Source: Mycobacterium heidelbergense (GTDB taxonomy: Bacteria; Actinomycetota; Actinomycetes; Mycobacteriales; Mycobacteriaceae). From it: DNA of 64,000 nt. The stretch covers positions 1,178,001-1,242,000 of the forward strand of contig NZ_AP022615.1 of assembly GCF_010730745.1 (NCBI RefSeq), read 5' to 3'. Within the stretch, counting starts at the first letter, position 1; the number at the start of each line of letters is the position of its first letter. Made by a program: the position numbers and the translations under genes. Of this stretch, positions 40,495 through 49,411 are shown one piece after another. Below the pieces are notes generated by a model, which was given only the letters and a program-made list of their open reading frames with translations, made no database searches and was not told the origin of the DNA.

Positions 40495-42072
40495 ATGTTC
40501 GAGAAGCTTGACGACGCCGCGATCGTCACGACCATAACCGACTCGGCCCGCGCCGAGAACCGGGCGTGCGCGCACCGGCTGGCGGCGATCGCCGAACTCT
40601 ACGAACGGCGCCAGATCCCCGTCGAGGACGGTCAGGGCCGCGAGCTGTGGCGAATTGACCCCTGGGAATCGGTAGCCGCCGAAGTCGCGGCGGCACAAGG
40701 CATCACCGCCGCGGCGGCCGGTGCGCAGCTGCACAACGCGATCTGCCTGCACGAGCGGCTGCCCAAGGTGGCGGCGCTGTTCGCCACCGGCACGATCAAC
40801 TACCGCACCGTCAGCATGATCGTGGCCCGCACCTTGCTGGCGCTCGAGCCCGATATCATGGCCGCGATCGACGCCGAACTGGCCGAAGCCCTCCTGACCT
40901 GGGGGCCGCTCTCGCTCCACAAGACCGAACAGGCCATCGACGCGCTGGTCGAGCGCCATGATCCGGCCGCCCGCCGGCGCACCGAGTCCGTCGTCCGGTC
41001 CCGCTACGTCGACGTCGAACAGCGCGGCGGCATCGCCTCGCTGTCGGGCGAGGTGTACTCCACCGATGCCACGCTGCTGGACCGCCGGCTCACCGCGCTG
41101 GCGCACACCGTCTGCGACGACGATCCGCGCACCGTCGATCAACGTCGCGCCGACGCGCTCGGGGCGCTGGCCGCCGGGCACACGACGCTGACCTGCGCCT
41201 GCGGCGGGTCCGATTGCCCCGCCGGTCAAACCCCCACGGCGGCATCGGTTGTGGTGCACGTCGTCGCCGAGGCGGCCGCTCTCGACGCCGCCAGCGCAGA
41301 CCTGCACGGTGAACGACCCGGAGACGGTGGGCCCGAGATCGTGCGTGACCCCGAGCGGCTCGCCGAGCTCATTCGCGAGGCCACCGGTCCGGGGCCCTCT
41401 GACCGGCCCGGCCGCCCGCCCACGCGGCCGGTCCCCAACCCGGCCCTGGTGCTGGGCGGGCCGGTCATCCCCGCGCAGGTCCTGGCCGACCTGGCCGCGC
41501 GCGGCGCCGTGGACCTGCGGCCGCTGATCCACCCCGGCGACAGTCCACCCGAACCTCGTTACCGGCCCTCGGCGGCGTTGGCCGACTTCATCCGCTGCCG
41601 GGACATGACATGCCGGTTCCCGGGCTGCGACCGGCCCGCCGACGTGTCCGACATCGACCACACCATCCCGTATGGCCGCGGTGGCCCGACACATGCCTCC
41701 AACCTGAAGTGCCTTTGTCGAAAACACCATCTGCTCAAGACATTTTGGCCCGGCCCCGGCGGTTGGCGCGACGAGCAGCTGCCCGATGGCACGGTGATAT
41801 GGACCTCGCCATCCGGCCACACCTACCGCACCGTGCCGGGCAGCAGGCTACTCGTGCCTGCGCTGAGCCTGCCCACCGCCGTGCTGCCGCCGCAACGTGG
41901 CGCCGGTGTGGGCCACGCCGAGCGCGGCGCGATGATGCCCAAACGCAGACGACCAAGGGCCACCGACCGGCTGCACCGAATCATGGCCGAGCGCAACAGG
42001 AACCAGCGCCATCAGCCCATCGGCCGGGTGAATCCGGCCGGCACCAGGATGTCGTCAGGGCTGAGGTCGTGA
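40495..42072 (+). CDS. DUF222 / HNH endonuclease protein (13E12-type repeat family)
   Basis: A 525-aa member of the mycobacterial 13E12 REP-associated family. It has an N-terminal DUF222 helical region (RAENRACAHRLAAIAELYERRQ and on) and a C-terminal HNH nuclease (CRFPGCDRPADVSDIDHTIPYGRGGPTHASNLKCLCRKHHLLKTF). The role is unknown; the family is repetitive and mobile-like. It lies against the mft operon and its 3' end overlaps mftD by 61 bp. It interrupts the otherwise contiguous mftD-mftE pair. Confidence 0.93.
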   Translation: MFEKLDDAAIVTTITDSARAENRACAHRLAAIAELYERRQIPVEDGQGRELWRIDPWESVAAEVAAAQGITAAAAGAQLHNAICLHERLPKVAALFATGTINYRTVSMIVARTLLALEPDIMAAIDAELAEALLTWGPLSLHKTEQAIDALVERHDPAARRRTESVVRSRYVDVEQRGGIASLSGEVYSTDATLLDRRLTALAHTVCDDDPRTVDQRRADALGALAAGHTTLTCACGGSDCPAGQTPTAASVVVHVVAEAAALDAASADLHGERPGDGGPEIVRDPERLAELIREATGPGPSDRPGRPPTRPVPNPALVLGGPVIPAQVLADLAARGAVDLRPLIHPGDSPPEPRYRPSAALADFIRCRDMTCRFPGCDRPADVSDIDHTIPYGRGGPTHASNLKCLCRKHHLLKTFWPGPGGWRDEQLPDGTVIWTSPSGHTYRTVPGSRLLVPALSLPTAVLPPQRGAGVGHAERGAMMPKRRRPRATDRLHRIMAERNRNQRHQPIGRVNPAGTRMSSGLRS

Positions 42073-43178
42073 ACCGACGCGCGCCCCAGGCCCATCAGCG
42101 CCGAGTCGATGCCCCCGCGCAGGATGTCGAGGACGTTTTCGACGCCGGCTTGGCCCGCCGCGGCCAGCCCCCACAGGTACGCGCGGCCGATCATCACCGC
42201 GCGGGCGCCCAGCGCCACCGCCTTGACGACGTCGCTCCCGCGCCGGATGCCACCGTCGAGCAACACCTCGACCTGATCGCCGACCGCCGCGGCCACCGCG
42301 GGCAACGCGCGGATCGACGCCGGCGTCCCGTCCAGGTTGTTGCCGCCGTGGTTGGACACCGAGATTGCCGAAACACCGGCGTCCACAGCCCTTTTGGCGT
42401 CATCGACGCGCATCACGCCCTTGAGCATGAACGGCCCGCCCCACAGCTCGCGCAGCCAGGCGATGTCGTCCCAGCTCGGCGGCGGCGTGCCCATCCACTC
42501 CCCGTACGCGGCGAAGAAGGGCGGGCCCGGCTCGCCGCGGCGGCCCTGGTTCGGCACCCGCAGCTCCGGGGGCCGCAGCGTCTTGCCGAACTTCCACAGC
42601 CAGCCCGGCCGGACGATCGCCTCCGGGGACAGCCGCAGGATGGTCCGCAGGTTCATCGCCTCGGGGATCTTGGGGCTACCCCAGTCCCGGCCGTGGGAGA
42701 ACGTCCAGTCGGTGGTGACGATCAAGCCGACCGCGCCGGCCCGGCGGGCCCGTTCCACCCGCTCGGCGATCGCGTCGCGCCCGCCGAGCCAGTACACCTG
42801 GAAGAAGAGCTTGGGGTTCGCGGCGATGACCTCTTCGATCGGCTTGCTGGCGAAGGACGACAGCCCCATCGCCGTTCCCCGCGCCGCCGCGGCCCGCGCG
42901 ACGGCCACCTCGCCGTCCGGGTCGACCGCCTGGACGCCGGTCGGCGAAATCACCACCGGCAGCGAAATATCCTGTCCCATAATGGTGGTCGACAAATCAC
43001 GCTTTTCCTGGGCACCGATGACGTGGGGCGCAAAACCGAGTTCGCCGAATGCCTCGACATTGTCGGCGACGGTGATTCCCTTTTCGCTCGCCGAAATCAA
43101 CGACGAATAGACCGATTTTGGCAGCCTCCGCTTGGCGCGTTGCTGCGCGATGGCGACCGTCTCGAACCACTCGGCCAT
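42012..43178 (-). CDS. mftD: Mycofactocin FMN-dependent dehydrogenase MftD
   Basis: An alpha-hydroxyacid-dehydrogenase-like flavoenzyme, 388 aa, which oxidatively deaminates the AHDP intermediate to premycofactocin. LPVVISPTGVQAVDP is the start of the FMN barrel and ISVSNHGGNNLDGTPASIRALP the active-site loop with the catalytic His. LLDGGIRRGSDVVKAVALGARAVMIGRAYLWG binds the FMN phosphate. The ATG at 43178 lies 2 nt after the mftC stop. Also annotated lldD1 in M. tuberculosis. Confidence 0.95.
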   Translation of the reverse strand: MAEWFETVAIAQQRAKRRLPKSVYSSLISASEKGITVADNVEAFGELGFAPHVIGAQEKRDLSTTIMGQDISLPVVISPTGVQAVDPDGEVAVARAAAARGTAMGLSSFASKPIEEVIAANPKLFFQVYWLGGRDAIAERVERARRAGAVGLIVTTDWTFSHGRDWGSPKIPEAMNLRTILRLSPEAIVRPGWLWKFGKTLRPPELRVPNQGRRGEPGPPFFAAYGEWMGTPPPSWDDIAWLRELWGGPFMLKGVMRVDDAKRAVDAGVSAISVSNHGGNNLDGTPASIRALPAVAAAVGDQVEVLLDGGIRRGSDVVKAVALGARAVMIGRAYLWGLAAAGQAGVENVLDILRGGIDSALMGLGRASVHDLSPDDILVPAGFTRPMG

Positions 43179-43180
43179 GA

Positions 43181-44374
43181 CTACACCGGGCTTTCGTTGC
43201 ACAGGCGCGCGGGCGGCCGCATGCTCAGAGTGAGCGGCACGGGCTGGCGGGCCCGCGTGCCGTGGGAGTGGTCGACGCGGGGCCGCGGCGTCTCGCGATC
43301 CCGCGCCAGCGCCGGCGCACCATGACCCTGCACGCACTCGGGGTCCGGGCCGTCGAGCGGCAGGCCGGTGAAGAACTTGGCCGCCATGCAGCCGCCCCGG
43401 CAGCTGTCGTAGTGCCCGCAGCTGCCGCACGCTCCCGCGGACTGCGGCTCGCGCAGATCACGAAACAGCGGCGCGTTCTTCCAGACGTTGTCAAAACCGC
43501 CGTCGGACAGGACGTTTCCGGCCAGGAAGCGGTCGTGGATGGCGAACGGGCAGGCGTACACGTCGCCCACCGGGTCGATCAGGCACACCACCCGGCCCGC
43601 TCCGCACATGTTCAGGCCGGCCAGCGCGCCGGAGGAGCCGAGCGGTGCCAGGTGGAAGAAGGAGTCGCCGGTCAGCACCCGCTCCCCCTTGGCGACCAGC
43701 CAGTCGTAGAGCTGTACCTGCTGGGCGGCGGTGGGGTGCAGGTCTTCCCACACGTCCGCGCCCCGCCCCGACGGCCGCAGCCGGGTGATTCGCAGGGTGG
43801 CGCCGTAACGGCTTGCCAGCGCGGCGAATTCGTCGAGCTGGTCCACGTTGTGGCGGGTGGCCACGACGGAGATCTTGGCCCCTCCATTTTGAGCGAAGCC
43901 CGCACTGGCCAGGTTCTCCAGGGCGCGCACGGCCATGGCGAACGACCCGGCGCCGCGGACGGCGTCGTTGACCTCGGCGGTGGCGCCATCGAGCGAGATC
44001 TGAACATCGACGTAGTCGCTGGCGGCCAACCGGGCGGCGACCTCCGGAGTGATCCGGACCCCGTTGGTGGAGAACTTGACGCCGACGTGGTGCGCGGTGG
44101 CGTAGTCGACCAGTTCCCAAAAGTCCGGGCGCACCGTGGGCTCCCCGCCGCCGACGTTGACGTAGAACACCTGCATGCGTTCCAGCTCGTCGATGATGTC
44201 CATGCATTGGCGGGTGGACAGCTCGCGCGGATCGCGTTTGCCCGATGACGAAAGGCAGTGCACGCAGGCCAGATTGCACGCGTAGGTGAGCTCCCACGTC
44301 AGGCAGATGGGCGCGTCCAGGCCGCGCTCGAACTGTTCGACGAGCCGCGGTGTGCGCGCCATTGCGGCGGTCAT
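43181..44374 (-). CDS. mftC: Mycofactocin radical SAM maturase MftC
   Basis: A 397-aa radical-SAM/SPASM enzyme that decarboxylates and cyclises the C-terminal Val-Tyr of MftA. The CX3CX2C cluster motif is C33-C37-C40 (YACNLACVHCLS). GGGEPTVRPD binds SAM, and the SPASM cysteines lie in the stretch from NMCGAGR to CGSCGHYDSCRGGCMAAKF. The ATG at 44374 overlaps the mftB stop (ATGA). A C-terminal tail of about 60 residues after the SPASM domain is not obviously conserved. Confidence 0.95.
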   Translation of the reverse strand: MTAAMARTPRLVEQFERGLDAPICLTWELTYACNLACVHCLSSSGKRDPRELSTRQCMDIIDELERMQVFYVNVGGGEPTVRPDFWELVDYATAHHVGVKFSTNGVRITPEVAARLAASDYVDVQISLDGATAEVNDAVRGAGSFAMAVRALENLASAGFAQNGGAKISVVATRHNVDQLDEFAALASRYGATLRITRLRPSGRGADVWEDLHPTAAQQVQLYDWLVAKGERVLTGDSFFHLAPLGSSGALAGLNMCGAGRVVCLIDPVGDVYACPFAIHDRFLAGNVLSDGGFDNVWKNAPLFRDLREPQSAGACGSCGHYDSCRGGCMAAKFFTGLPLDGPDPECVQGHGAPALARDRETPRPRVDHSHGTRARQPVPLTLSMRPPARLCNESPV

Positions 44375-44676
44375 CTCTCGCCCTCCTGAGGCACCAGCAT
44401 GTGGGAATCGGCCAGTACGCCCAGCGCGTGCAAGTAGGGTTCCTGCCCCGAATCGTCCACCCCGGCGGCACGGCACGCGGACCGGACGTCGGGGTGGTCG
44501 GCCAGCGTCCGCACCACCGCCAGGATGGTCCTGTTCTTCAGGAAGGACAGCTTGCGGGTGCCGAAGTGGTAGAGCAGCGCGCCGAACGGCTCCGGTCGAA
44601 CCGCCACCTGGGGGTGCAGCCGCCAGCCGCGACCCGGATCGAAGAGCCCCGACTCGGCCGGCGCGGGCGCAGTCAC
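44371..44676 (-). CDS. mftB: Mycofactocin peptide chaperone MftB
   Basis: A 101-aa RiPP recognition element that binds MftA and delivers it to MftC. It contains LHPQVAVRPEPFGALLYHFGTRKLSFLKNRTILAVV, typical of PqqD-like chaperones. The GTG at 44676 lies 2 nt after the mftA stop and gives MTAPAPAESGLFDPG. The stop overlaps mftC by 4 nt. Confidence 0.92.
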   Translation of the reverse strand: MTAPAPAESGLFDPGRGWRLHPQVAVRPEPFGALLYHFGTRKLSFLKNRTILAVVRTLADHPDVRSACRAAGVDDSGQEPYLHALGVLADSHMLVPQEGER

Positions 44677-44678
44677 GG

Positions 44679-44768
44679 TCAGTAGACCCCGCACATGCCG
44701 TCGATGGACACCTCTTCGACCAGGGTCTCGGTGACGAGGTCGGTCTCGGTCTCGGTTTCGTGGTCCAC
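44679..44768 (-). CDS. mftA: Mycofactocin precursor peptide MftA
   Basis: A 29-aa ribosomal peptide. It starts at GTG 44768 as MDHETETETDLVTETLVEEV and ends with the invariant C-terminal motif IDGMCGVY, whose last Val-Tyr becomes the redox core of mycofactocin. The ETETETD leader comes from a short tandem ACCGAG repeat. AAAGG lies about 9 nt before the start. It is too short for routine gene calling but is unmistakable next to mftB. It is divergent from mftR. Confidence 0.93.
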   Translation of the reverse strand: MDHETETETDLVTETLVEEVSIDGMCGVY

Positions 44769-44823
44769 GTGGATTACCTTTCGCCATAGGGGCTCGACAA
44801 CGGGTCACAGCCGTGGCAAGAAT

Positions 44824-45456
44824 ATGGCATCGAGTGCCGAAATGGAAGGGCGGGGTCCGATGATGCCGCAGTCGCGGGTGGGCCGGCGCCGCTCGACGAC
44901 GCCGGAGCACATCACCGACGTAGCCCTCGAGTTATTCACCGCCCGGGGATTCGCCGAGGTCAGCGTCGACGACGTCGCGCAGGCGGCCGGCATCGCCCGC
45001 CGCACGCTCTTTCGTTATTACGCGTCCAAGAACGCCATCCTCTGGGGCGATTTCGACGCCCACCTCGCGCACCTGCAGGAACTGCTCGACCGCGTCGACC
45101 CGAAGGTTCGGATGGGTGAGGCCCTGCGCGTGGCGCTGCTGGCGTTCAACACCTTCGACGAGTGCGAGACGGTGCGGCACCGTCAACGAATGCGGGTTAT
45201 CTTGGAAACCGCCGAGCTGCAAGCCTATTCGATGACGATGTACGCCGGCTGGCGCGAGGTGATCGCGGGCTTCGTGGCCCACCGATTGAGCGTCACAACG
45301 ACCGACCCACTGCCCCGGACCGTCGCCTGGACCATGCTGGGGGTCGCATTGAGCGCCTACGAGCACTGGCTCGGCGACGAATCCGTCACGCTGCCCGAAG
45401 CGCTCGGGAACGCATTCGACGTCGTCGGCGCCGGGCTGGGCAGGCTGGACCCGTGA
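44824..45456 (+). CDS. mftR: Mycofactocin TetR-type regulator MftR
   Basis: A TetR-family repressor with the HTH region VALELFTARGFAEVSVDDVAQAAGIARRTLFRYYASKNAILWGDFDAHL. The C-terminal ligand domain includes VILETAELQAYSMTMYAGWREVI. In M. tuberculosis and M. smegmatis MftR represses mft and responds to long-chain acyl-CoA. Starts at 44824, 44842 and 44860 are possible; GGGCGGGG favours 44860. It is divergent from mftA over only 55 bp, so its operator should lie in 44769-44823. Confidence 0.9.
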   Translation: MASSAEMEGRGPMMPQSRVGRRRSTTPEHITDVALELFTARGFAEVSVDDVAQAAGIARRTLFRYYASKNAILWGDFDAHLAHLQELLDRVDPKVRMGEALRVALLAFNTFDECETVRHRQRMRVILETAELQAYSMTMYAGWREVIAGFVAHRLSVTTTDPLPRTVAWTMLGVALSAYEHWLGDESVTLPEALGNAFDVVGAGLGRLDP

Positions 45457-45493
45457 ACGTCGGATTTTCGGCCGCCGCGGCGACAATATAAGG

Positions 45494-46027
45494 GTGAGCG
45501 CCCAAGCGGACCACCAATCCGACGCTCGACGCGCGCTGCTGGCTCTCTACGACGGGGCGCTACCCGTGGTGTACGGGTACTTCGTCCGGCGCTGCGGCGA
45601 TCGCGACACCGCGGAGGACCTGACGTCGGAGACCTTCCTCGCGGCGATGGACGCCGCGCGCAGGAGCGACCCGCCGCCGGTCTCGGTGCCGTGGCTGCTC
45701 GGCGTGGCACGCCACAAGCTGGCCGATCACTATCGGCGCGGTCAGCAGCGGTTCACCGTGCCGGTCGCCGAACCGCCGGAGCCGGCCCTCGAAGCGGCCG
45801 GGGCGGCCGACGGCTGGGACGCCGAGGTGGATCGCATGGTCGCCGAAGCCGTGCTGGCTCGGCTGGCCGAGCCACATCGCACGGTGCTGGTGCTGCGCTA
45901 CATGGACGACTGCTCCGTCGGCCAATGCGCGGAGCTGATCGGGCGCAGCGTGCACGCCACCGAAGCGCTGTTGGTCCGGGCCCGCCGCGCCTTCAAACAG
46001 CAGTACCCGGAAGGAGGCACGCCATGA
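45494..46027 (+). CDS. ECF-type RNA polymerase sigma factor
   Basis: A 177-aa sigma factor with region 2 YGYFVRRCGDRDTAEDLTSETFLAAMDAARR and VPWLLGVARHKLADHYRR, and region 4 AEPHRTVLVLRYMDDCSVGQCAELIGRSVHATEALLVRARRAFKQQY. The stop overlaps the start of the triple-glyoxalase gene (ATGA). There is no anti-sigma factor next to it. The specific ECF group is not recognised. A GTG start is used, with weak Shine-Dalgarno. Confidence 0.9.
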   Translation: MSAQADHQSDARRALLALYDGALPVVYGYFVRRCGDRDTAEDLTSETFLAAMDAARRSDPPPVSVPWLLGVARHKLADHYRRGQQRFTVPVAEPPEPALEAAGAADGWDAEVDRMVAEAVLARLAEPHRTVLVLRYMDDCSVGQCAELIGRSVHATEALLVRARRAFKQQYPEGGTP

Positions 46028-47238
46028 GTCGGCAAGACCGCTCGGATCCGCTCAGCGTGCTGCACACCGATGACCTTCCGGTCCAACCCGATCCGGCCTT
46101 CGCCGCGCGCCTGCGCCGGCGACTGGAATCCGCGTCCGCCCTCCCGGACGGCGACGACCCGCGGCCGGCGGCGCTGCCCTACCTGAGCGTGGCGAACGCG
46201 CGCGCGGCAATCGCCTGGTACGCCGACGCGTTCGACGCCGTGGTGGTCGGCGAGCCAATTGTGATGGCCGACGGCCGAATTGGCCACGCGGAAATCATGA
46301 TCGCCGACGGCGTGCTGTACCTGGCCGACGAACACCCGGAAATCGGGCTCAGGGCTCCCGCGCCCAACGCCGTCTCGGTCAGCCTGATGCTGCACGTCGC
46401 CGACACCGATGCCGCCCTGGGGAAGGCGCGGGCACACGGCGCCACCGTCGAGCGTGAGAGCTACGAAAACTACGGAACCCGGAACGCGACCATCATCGAC
46501 CCGTTCGGTCACCGCTGGATGCTCAGCGGCCCCACGGCCGCGCCTGCCGGAATACGCCACGGCGACATCGGATACGTGTCGGTGTGGACCCCGGATGCCG
46601 GGTGCGCGGCCGCGTTCTACGCCCACGTCCTGGGCTGGACATACGATCGCGTGTCGCATCGGGTCACCAATACCGAACTGCCGACGGGTATTTCGGCCAA
46701 CGCCGGACCGCCCACGCTGTTCTGCTGCTACGCCGTCGACGACGTGCGGGCGGCTCGCGCCGCGATAGCGGGGGCGGGTGGCGTCCCCGGCGAAATCCGC
46801 CACACCGACCACGGCACCCTGCTCGACGCCACCGACCCGCACGGCGTCGCGTTCGCGGTGTTCGAGCCGCCGGCCGGGCGAAAGCGCCCGGAACTCAACG
46901 GGTCCGGGCCCGGGGAGCTGTCCTACGTCACCTACTGGGTGCCGGATTCCGCCGGCTTCCGCGATTTCTACGGCCGGGTGCTGGGATGGACCTTTGAGCC
47001 CGGCCAGATGGCCGACGGCTGGCAGGTGGTGGGGACCCACCCGATGGCCGGCGCCGCCGGCGGCAGCGAGCGCCCCACGACGGTGCCGATGTGGACCGTG
47101 TCGGACATCGACGCGGCCGTGGCGCGGGTCCGCGAGGCCGGCGGCACCGTGGCGGCCGGGCCGGCCCGCCAGCCGTATGGGGTGACCGCCGAATGCGCCG
47201 ACGATCAGGGCGGGCGGTTCTATCTCGGCGAGTTCTAG
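46024..47238 (+). CDS. Triple glyoxalase (VOC)-domain protein coupled to an ECF sigma
   Basis: A 404-aa protein with three VOC folds. The first (residues about 50-165, YLSVANARAAIAWYADAFDAVV...DPFGHRWML) is PhnB-like. The second (about 180-285) starts GYVSVWTPDAGCAAAFYAHVLGWTYD, and the third (about 295-404) YVTYWVPDSAGFRDFYGRVLGWTFEP. A 45-residue N-terminus (PVQPDPAFAARLRRRLESA) precedes them. The overlap with the ECF gene suggests a functional pair. Metal ligands are not complete in every domain, so a binding role is possible. Function unknown. Confidence 0.85.
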   Translation: MSRQDRSDPLSVLHTDDLPVQPDPAFAARLRRRLESASALPDGDDPRPAALPYLSVANARAAIAWYADAFDAVVVGEPIVMADGRIGHAEIMIADGVLYLADEHPEIGLRAPAPNAVSVSLMLHVADTDAALGKARAHGATVERESYENYGTRNATIIDPFGHRWMLSGPTAAPAGIRHGDIGYVSVWTPDAGCAAAFYAHVLGWTYDRVSHRVTNTELPTGISANAGPPTLFCCYAVDDVRAARAAIAGAGGVPGEIRHTDHGTLLDATDPHGVAFAVFEPPAGRKRPELNGSGPGELSYVTYWVPDSAGFRDFYGRVLGWTFEPGQMADGWQVVGTHPMAGAAGGSERPTTVPMWTVSDIDAAVARVREAGGTVAAGPARQPYGVTAECADDQGGRFYLGEF

Positions 47239-48206
47239 GGATTGGCGATCCGGATGGGCGCCCCGTCCAGCCAGGCCACCACGGCCTCGACGGCGTCTTC
47301 ATAGCAGGCGCTGAGCATTTCGCGGGTGACGTACCCCAGGTGCGGCGACAAGGTGACGTTCGGGAGGCTGCGCAACGGATGGTCGGGCGGAAGCGGTTCG
47401 ACGTCAAAGACGTCGAGCCCCGCACCGGCGATGCGCCCGGCCCTGAGCGCGTCGATGAGGGCGGCCTCGTCGACGATCGGGCCGCGGGAGGTGTTGATCA
47501 GGTAGGCATGCGGCTTCATCAGGGCCAGCTCGGGCCGTCCGACCAGGCCGCGGGTGCGCTCGGAGAGCACCACGTGGACGGAGACCACGTCGGACTCGGA
47601 GAACAGCGTCGCCTTCTCGACCCGGCGGGCGCCGGCCGCCGCCGCGGCCTCCTCGGTCAGGTTCTGGCTCCACGCGATGGCGTCCATGCCAAAGGCTTTC
47701 GCGTATGCGGCCATGCGCCTGCCGACCCTGCCGAGACCGAGCAGTCCGAGCGTCTTGCCGGACAGCGTCATGCCGGTGGTGGCCTGCCATCCGCCGTCCC
47801 GCATCCGGCGGTGCTCTTCGGCCAGGTTGCGCACCGTCGCGATCATCAACCCCCACGCGAATTCCGGGGTGGCGTCGCGGGCCGACCTGAATCGCGGATG
47901 GGCGAAGTCCGAGTGGGCGACCAGGACGCCGCGCTCGCTGGCCGCGGCCATGTCCAGGTTCGGCAGGCTCCTGCCGACTATGGTGATCAGCCTCAGGTTC
48001 GGTAGCCGCTCGATGAGGGTGCGCGGCAACGCCATTCGCTCGCGCACGGTGCAGATCACATCGAACGGCCGCAGCGCGTCCGCGGCCTCCGCCTCCGACA
48101 GGTGGCGGTCGAAGACCGTTACCTCGCAGCGGTCCCGGACCGGCGACCAGTCGGCGAGGTCGAGGGCCGCGCCGGCGTAATCGTCGAGTATCGCCACCTT
48201 GGGCAT
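47235..48206 (-). CDS. D-2-hydroxyacid dehydrogenase, NAD-binding
   Basis: A 323-aa protein of the D-isomer-specific 2-hydroxyacid dehydrogenase family. It begins MPKVAILDDYAGAALDLADW, with GLLGLGRVGRRMAAYAKAFGMDAIAWS (Rossmann), INTSRGPIVDEAALIDAL (catalytic Arg region), GLDVFDVEPLPPDHPL and SPHLGYVT (catalytic His). The substrate is unknown. It is convergent with the VOC gene, overlapping by 4 bp, and its start lies 7 nt after the stop of the flavoprotein gene, so it is probably cotranscribed. Confidence 0.9.
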   Translation of the reverse strand: MPKVAILDDYAGAALDLADWSPVRDRCEVTVFDRHLSEAEAADALRPFDVICTVRERMALPRTLIERLPNLRLITIVGRSLPNLDMAAASERGVLVAHSDFAHPRFRSARDATPEFAWGLMIATVRNLAEEHRRMRDGGWQATTGMTLSGKTLGLLGLGRVGRRMAAYAKAFGMDAIAWSQNLTEEAAAAAGARRVEKATLFSESDVVSVHVVLSERTRGLVGRPELALMKPHAYLINTSRGPIVDEAALIDALRAGRIAGAGLDVFDVEPLPPDHPLRSLPNVTLSPHLGYVTREMLSACYEDAVEAVVAWLDGAPIRIANP

Positions 48207-48213
48207 CGAGGCC

Positions 48214-49386
48214 TCAGCCCAGCACCTCGGCGATGGGCGTGGCGGCGGCGATCTTGGCGCGCAGCTTCATGACCTTGCCGGGCATCCCGCCGCCGACCAC
48301 GCCGACCAGCACCCCGTCGCGCTCGTAATAGGCCAGGAACTTGCGCCCGTCGTCCTCGACGAGGTGGACGACATCGGTGGCTTCCGGCTCCCCCAGGCAC
48401 TGGATCTTGACGTCGTATTGGTCGCTCCAGAAGTACGGCACGACCACGGCCGACGGCACGTCCTGCCCGAGCATCGCCGGCACCACCACGCGGGCCTGGT
48501 CGGCGACGTTGCTCCAATGTTCCACGCGTGCTTGGTGTCCCGTCGTGTCGCGCCAGGACGCGACGTCGCCCAGCGCCCACACGTTCGGCGCGCTGGTGCG
48601 CCCGGCCTCGTCGCAGACGACGCCGTTGTCGACGCCGACGCCGCTGCCCTCGAGCCACCCGGTCGCCGGACGCGATCCGATGCCGATGAGGACCAGGTCG
48701 GCGGCCAGCTCGGTGCCGTCGCTCAGCACCACGGTGTCGACGTGCCCCCGGCCGCGAACTTCCGCCACGCCGACGCCCAGCCGGACGTCGACGCCCTCGT
48801 CGCGGTGCAGCCGCGCCACCAGCTGACCGATCCGCTCGCCGAGCACCGCGGCCAGCGGCGTGGGCTGCGGCTCGACCAGCACCACCTCCACGCCCAGGCT
48901 GCGCAGGCTGGCCGCCACCTCGCAGCCGATGAAGCCGGCGCCGATGACGACGGCTCGCCGCGCGGCGGACGCGTGCTCGCGCAGCGCCATGCTCTCGTCG
49001 AACGAGCGCAGCACCCGAATGCCCTCGAGGTCCGGCAACGCCGGAATGCGCCGCGGCACCAGCCCGGTGGCGATGACGAGTTCGTCGTAGCCGAGCTCGG
49101 TTCCGTCGTCGAGCATCACTACCTGCCGGGCCGTGTCGAGACCGGTGGCGGCCGAGCCCAGTCGCAGGGTGATGCCCTTCTCGTCGTACCACTCGCGCGG
49201 CTTGAGGGCCACGTCGTCGACCTCTTTGCGGAGCACCTCCTTGGACAGCGGCGGGCGGTCGTAGGGCAGATGCACCTCGTCGCTGACGATCGTGATGCGG
49301 CCGGCGTATTGCGATCGACGCAGTTGCTCGGCGGTGCGGGCGGCAGCGAGCCCGCCGCCGACGATCACGATGCCTTGTTCGGTCAC
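48214..49386 (-). CDS. FAD-dependent ferredoxin reductase-like oxidoreductase (Rv0688-like)
   Basis: A 390-aa pyridine-nucleotide-disulfide oxidoreductase of the ferredoxin/rubredoxin reductase type. GIVIVGGGLAAARTAEQLR binds FAD, HLPYDRPPLSKEVL is the family signature, AVVIGAGFIGCEVAASLRSLG binds NAD(P)H, and VWALGDVASW is the second FAD motif. The reductase C-terminal domain (PYFWSDQYDVKIQCLGEP) is present. It lies downstream of the mycofactocin-type SDR, as in M. tuberculosis, and may reduce a ferredoxin for a P450 or mycofactocin-linked pathway. Confidence 0.92.
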   Translation of the reverse strand: MTEQGIVIVGGGLAAARTAEQLRRSQYAGRITIVSDEVHLPYDRPPLSKEVLRKEVDDVALKPREWYDEKGITLRLGSAATGLDTARQVVMLDDGTELGYDELVIATGLVPRRIPALPDLEGIRVLRSFDESMALREHASAARRAVVIGAGFIGCEVAASLRSLGVEVVLVEPQPTPLAAVLGERIGQLVARLHRDEGVDVRLGVGVAEVRGRGHVDTVVLSDGTELAADLVLIGIGSRPATGWLEGSGVGVDNGVVCDEAGRTSAPNVWALGDVASWRDTTGHQARVEHWSNVADQARVVVPAMLGQDVPSAVVVPYFWSDQYDVKIQCLGEPEATDVVHLVEDDGRKFLAYYERDGVLVGVVGGGMPGKVMKLRAKIAAATPIAEVLG

Positions 49387-49411
49387 GTGGTGTTCATACC
49401 ACGATCGCCGG

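Noticed and set aside
44695..44823. N-terminal extension of MftR to 44695
   Set aside because: The frame would run across mftA, and the residues show no TetR similarity before about 44860.
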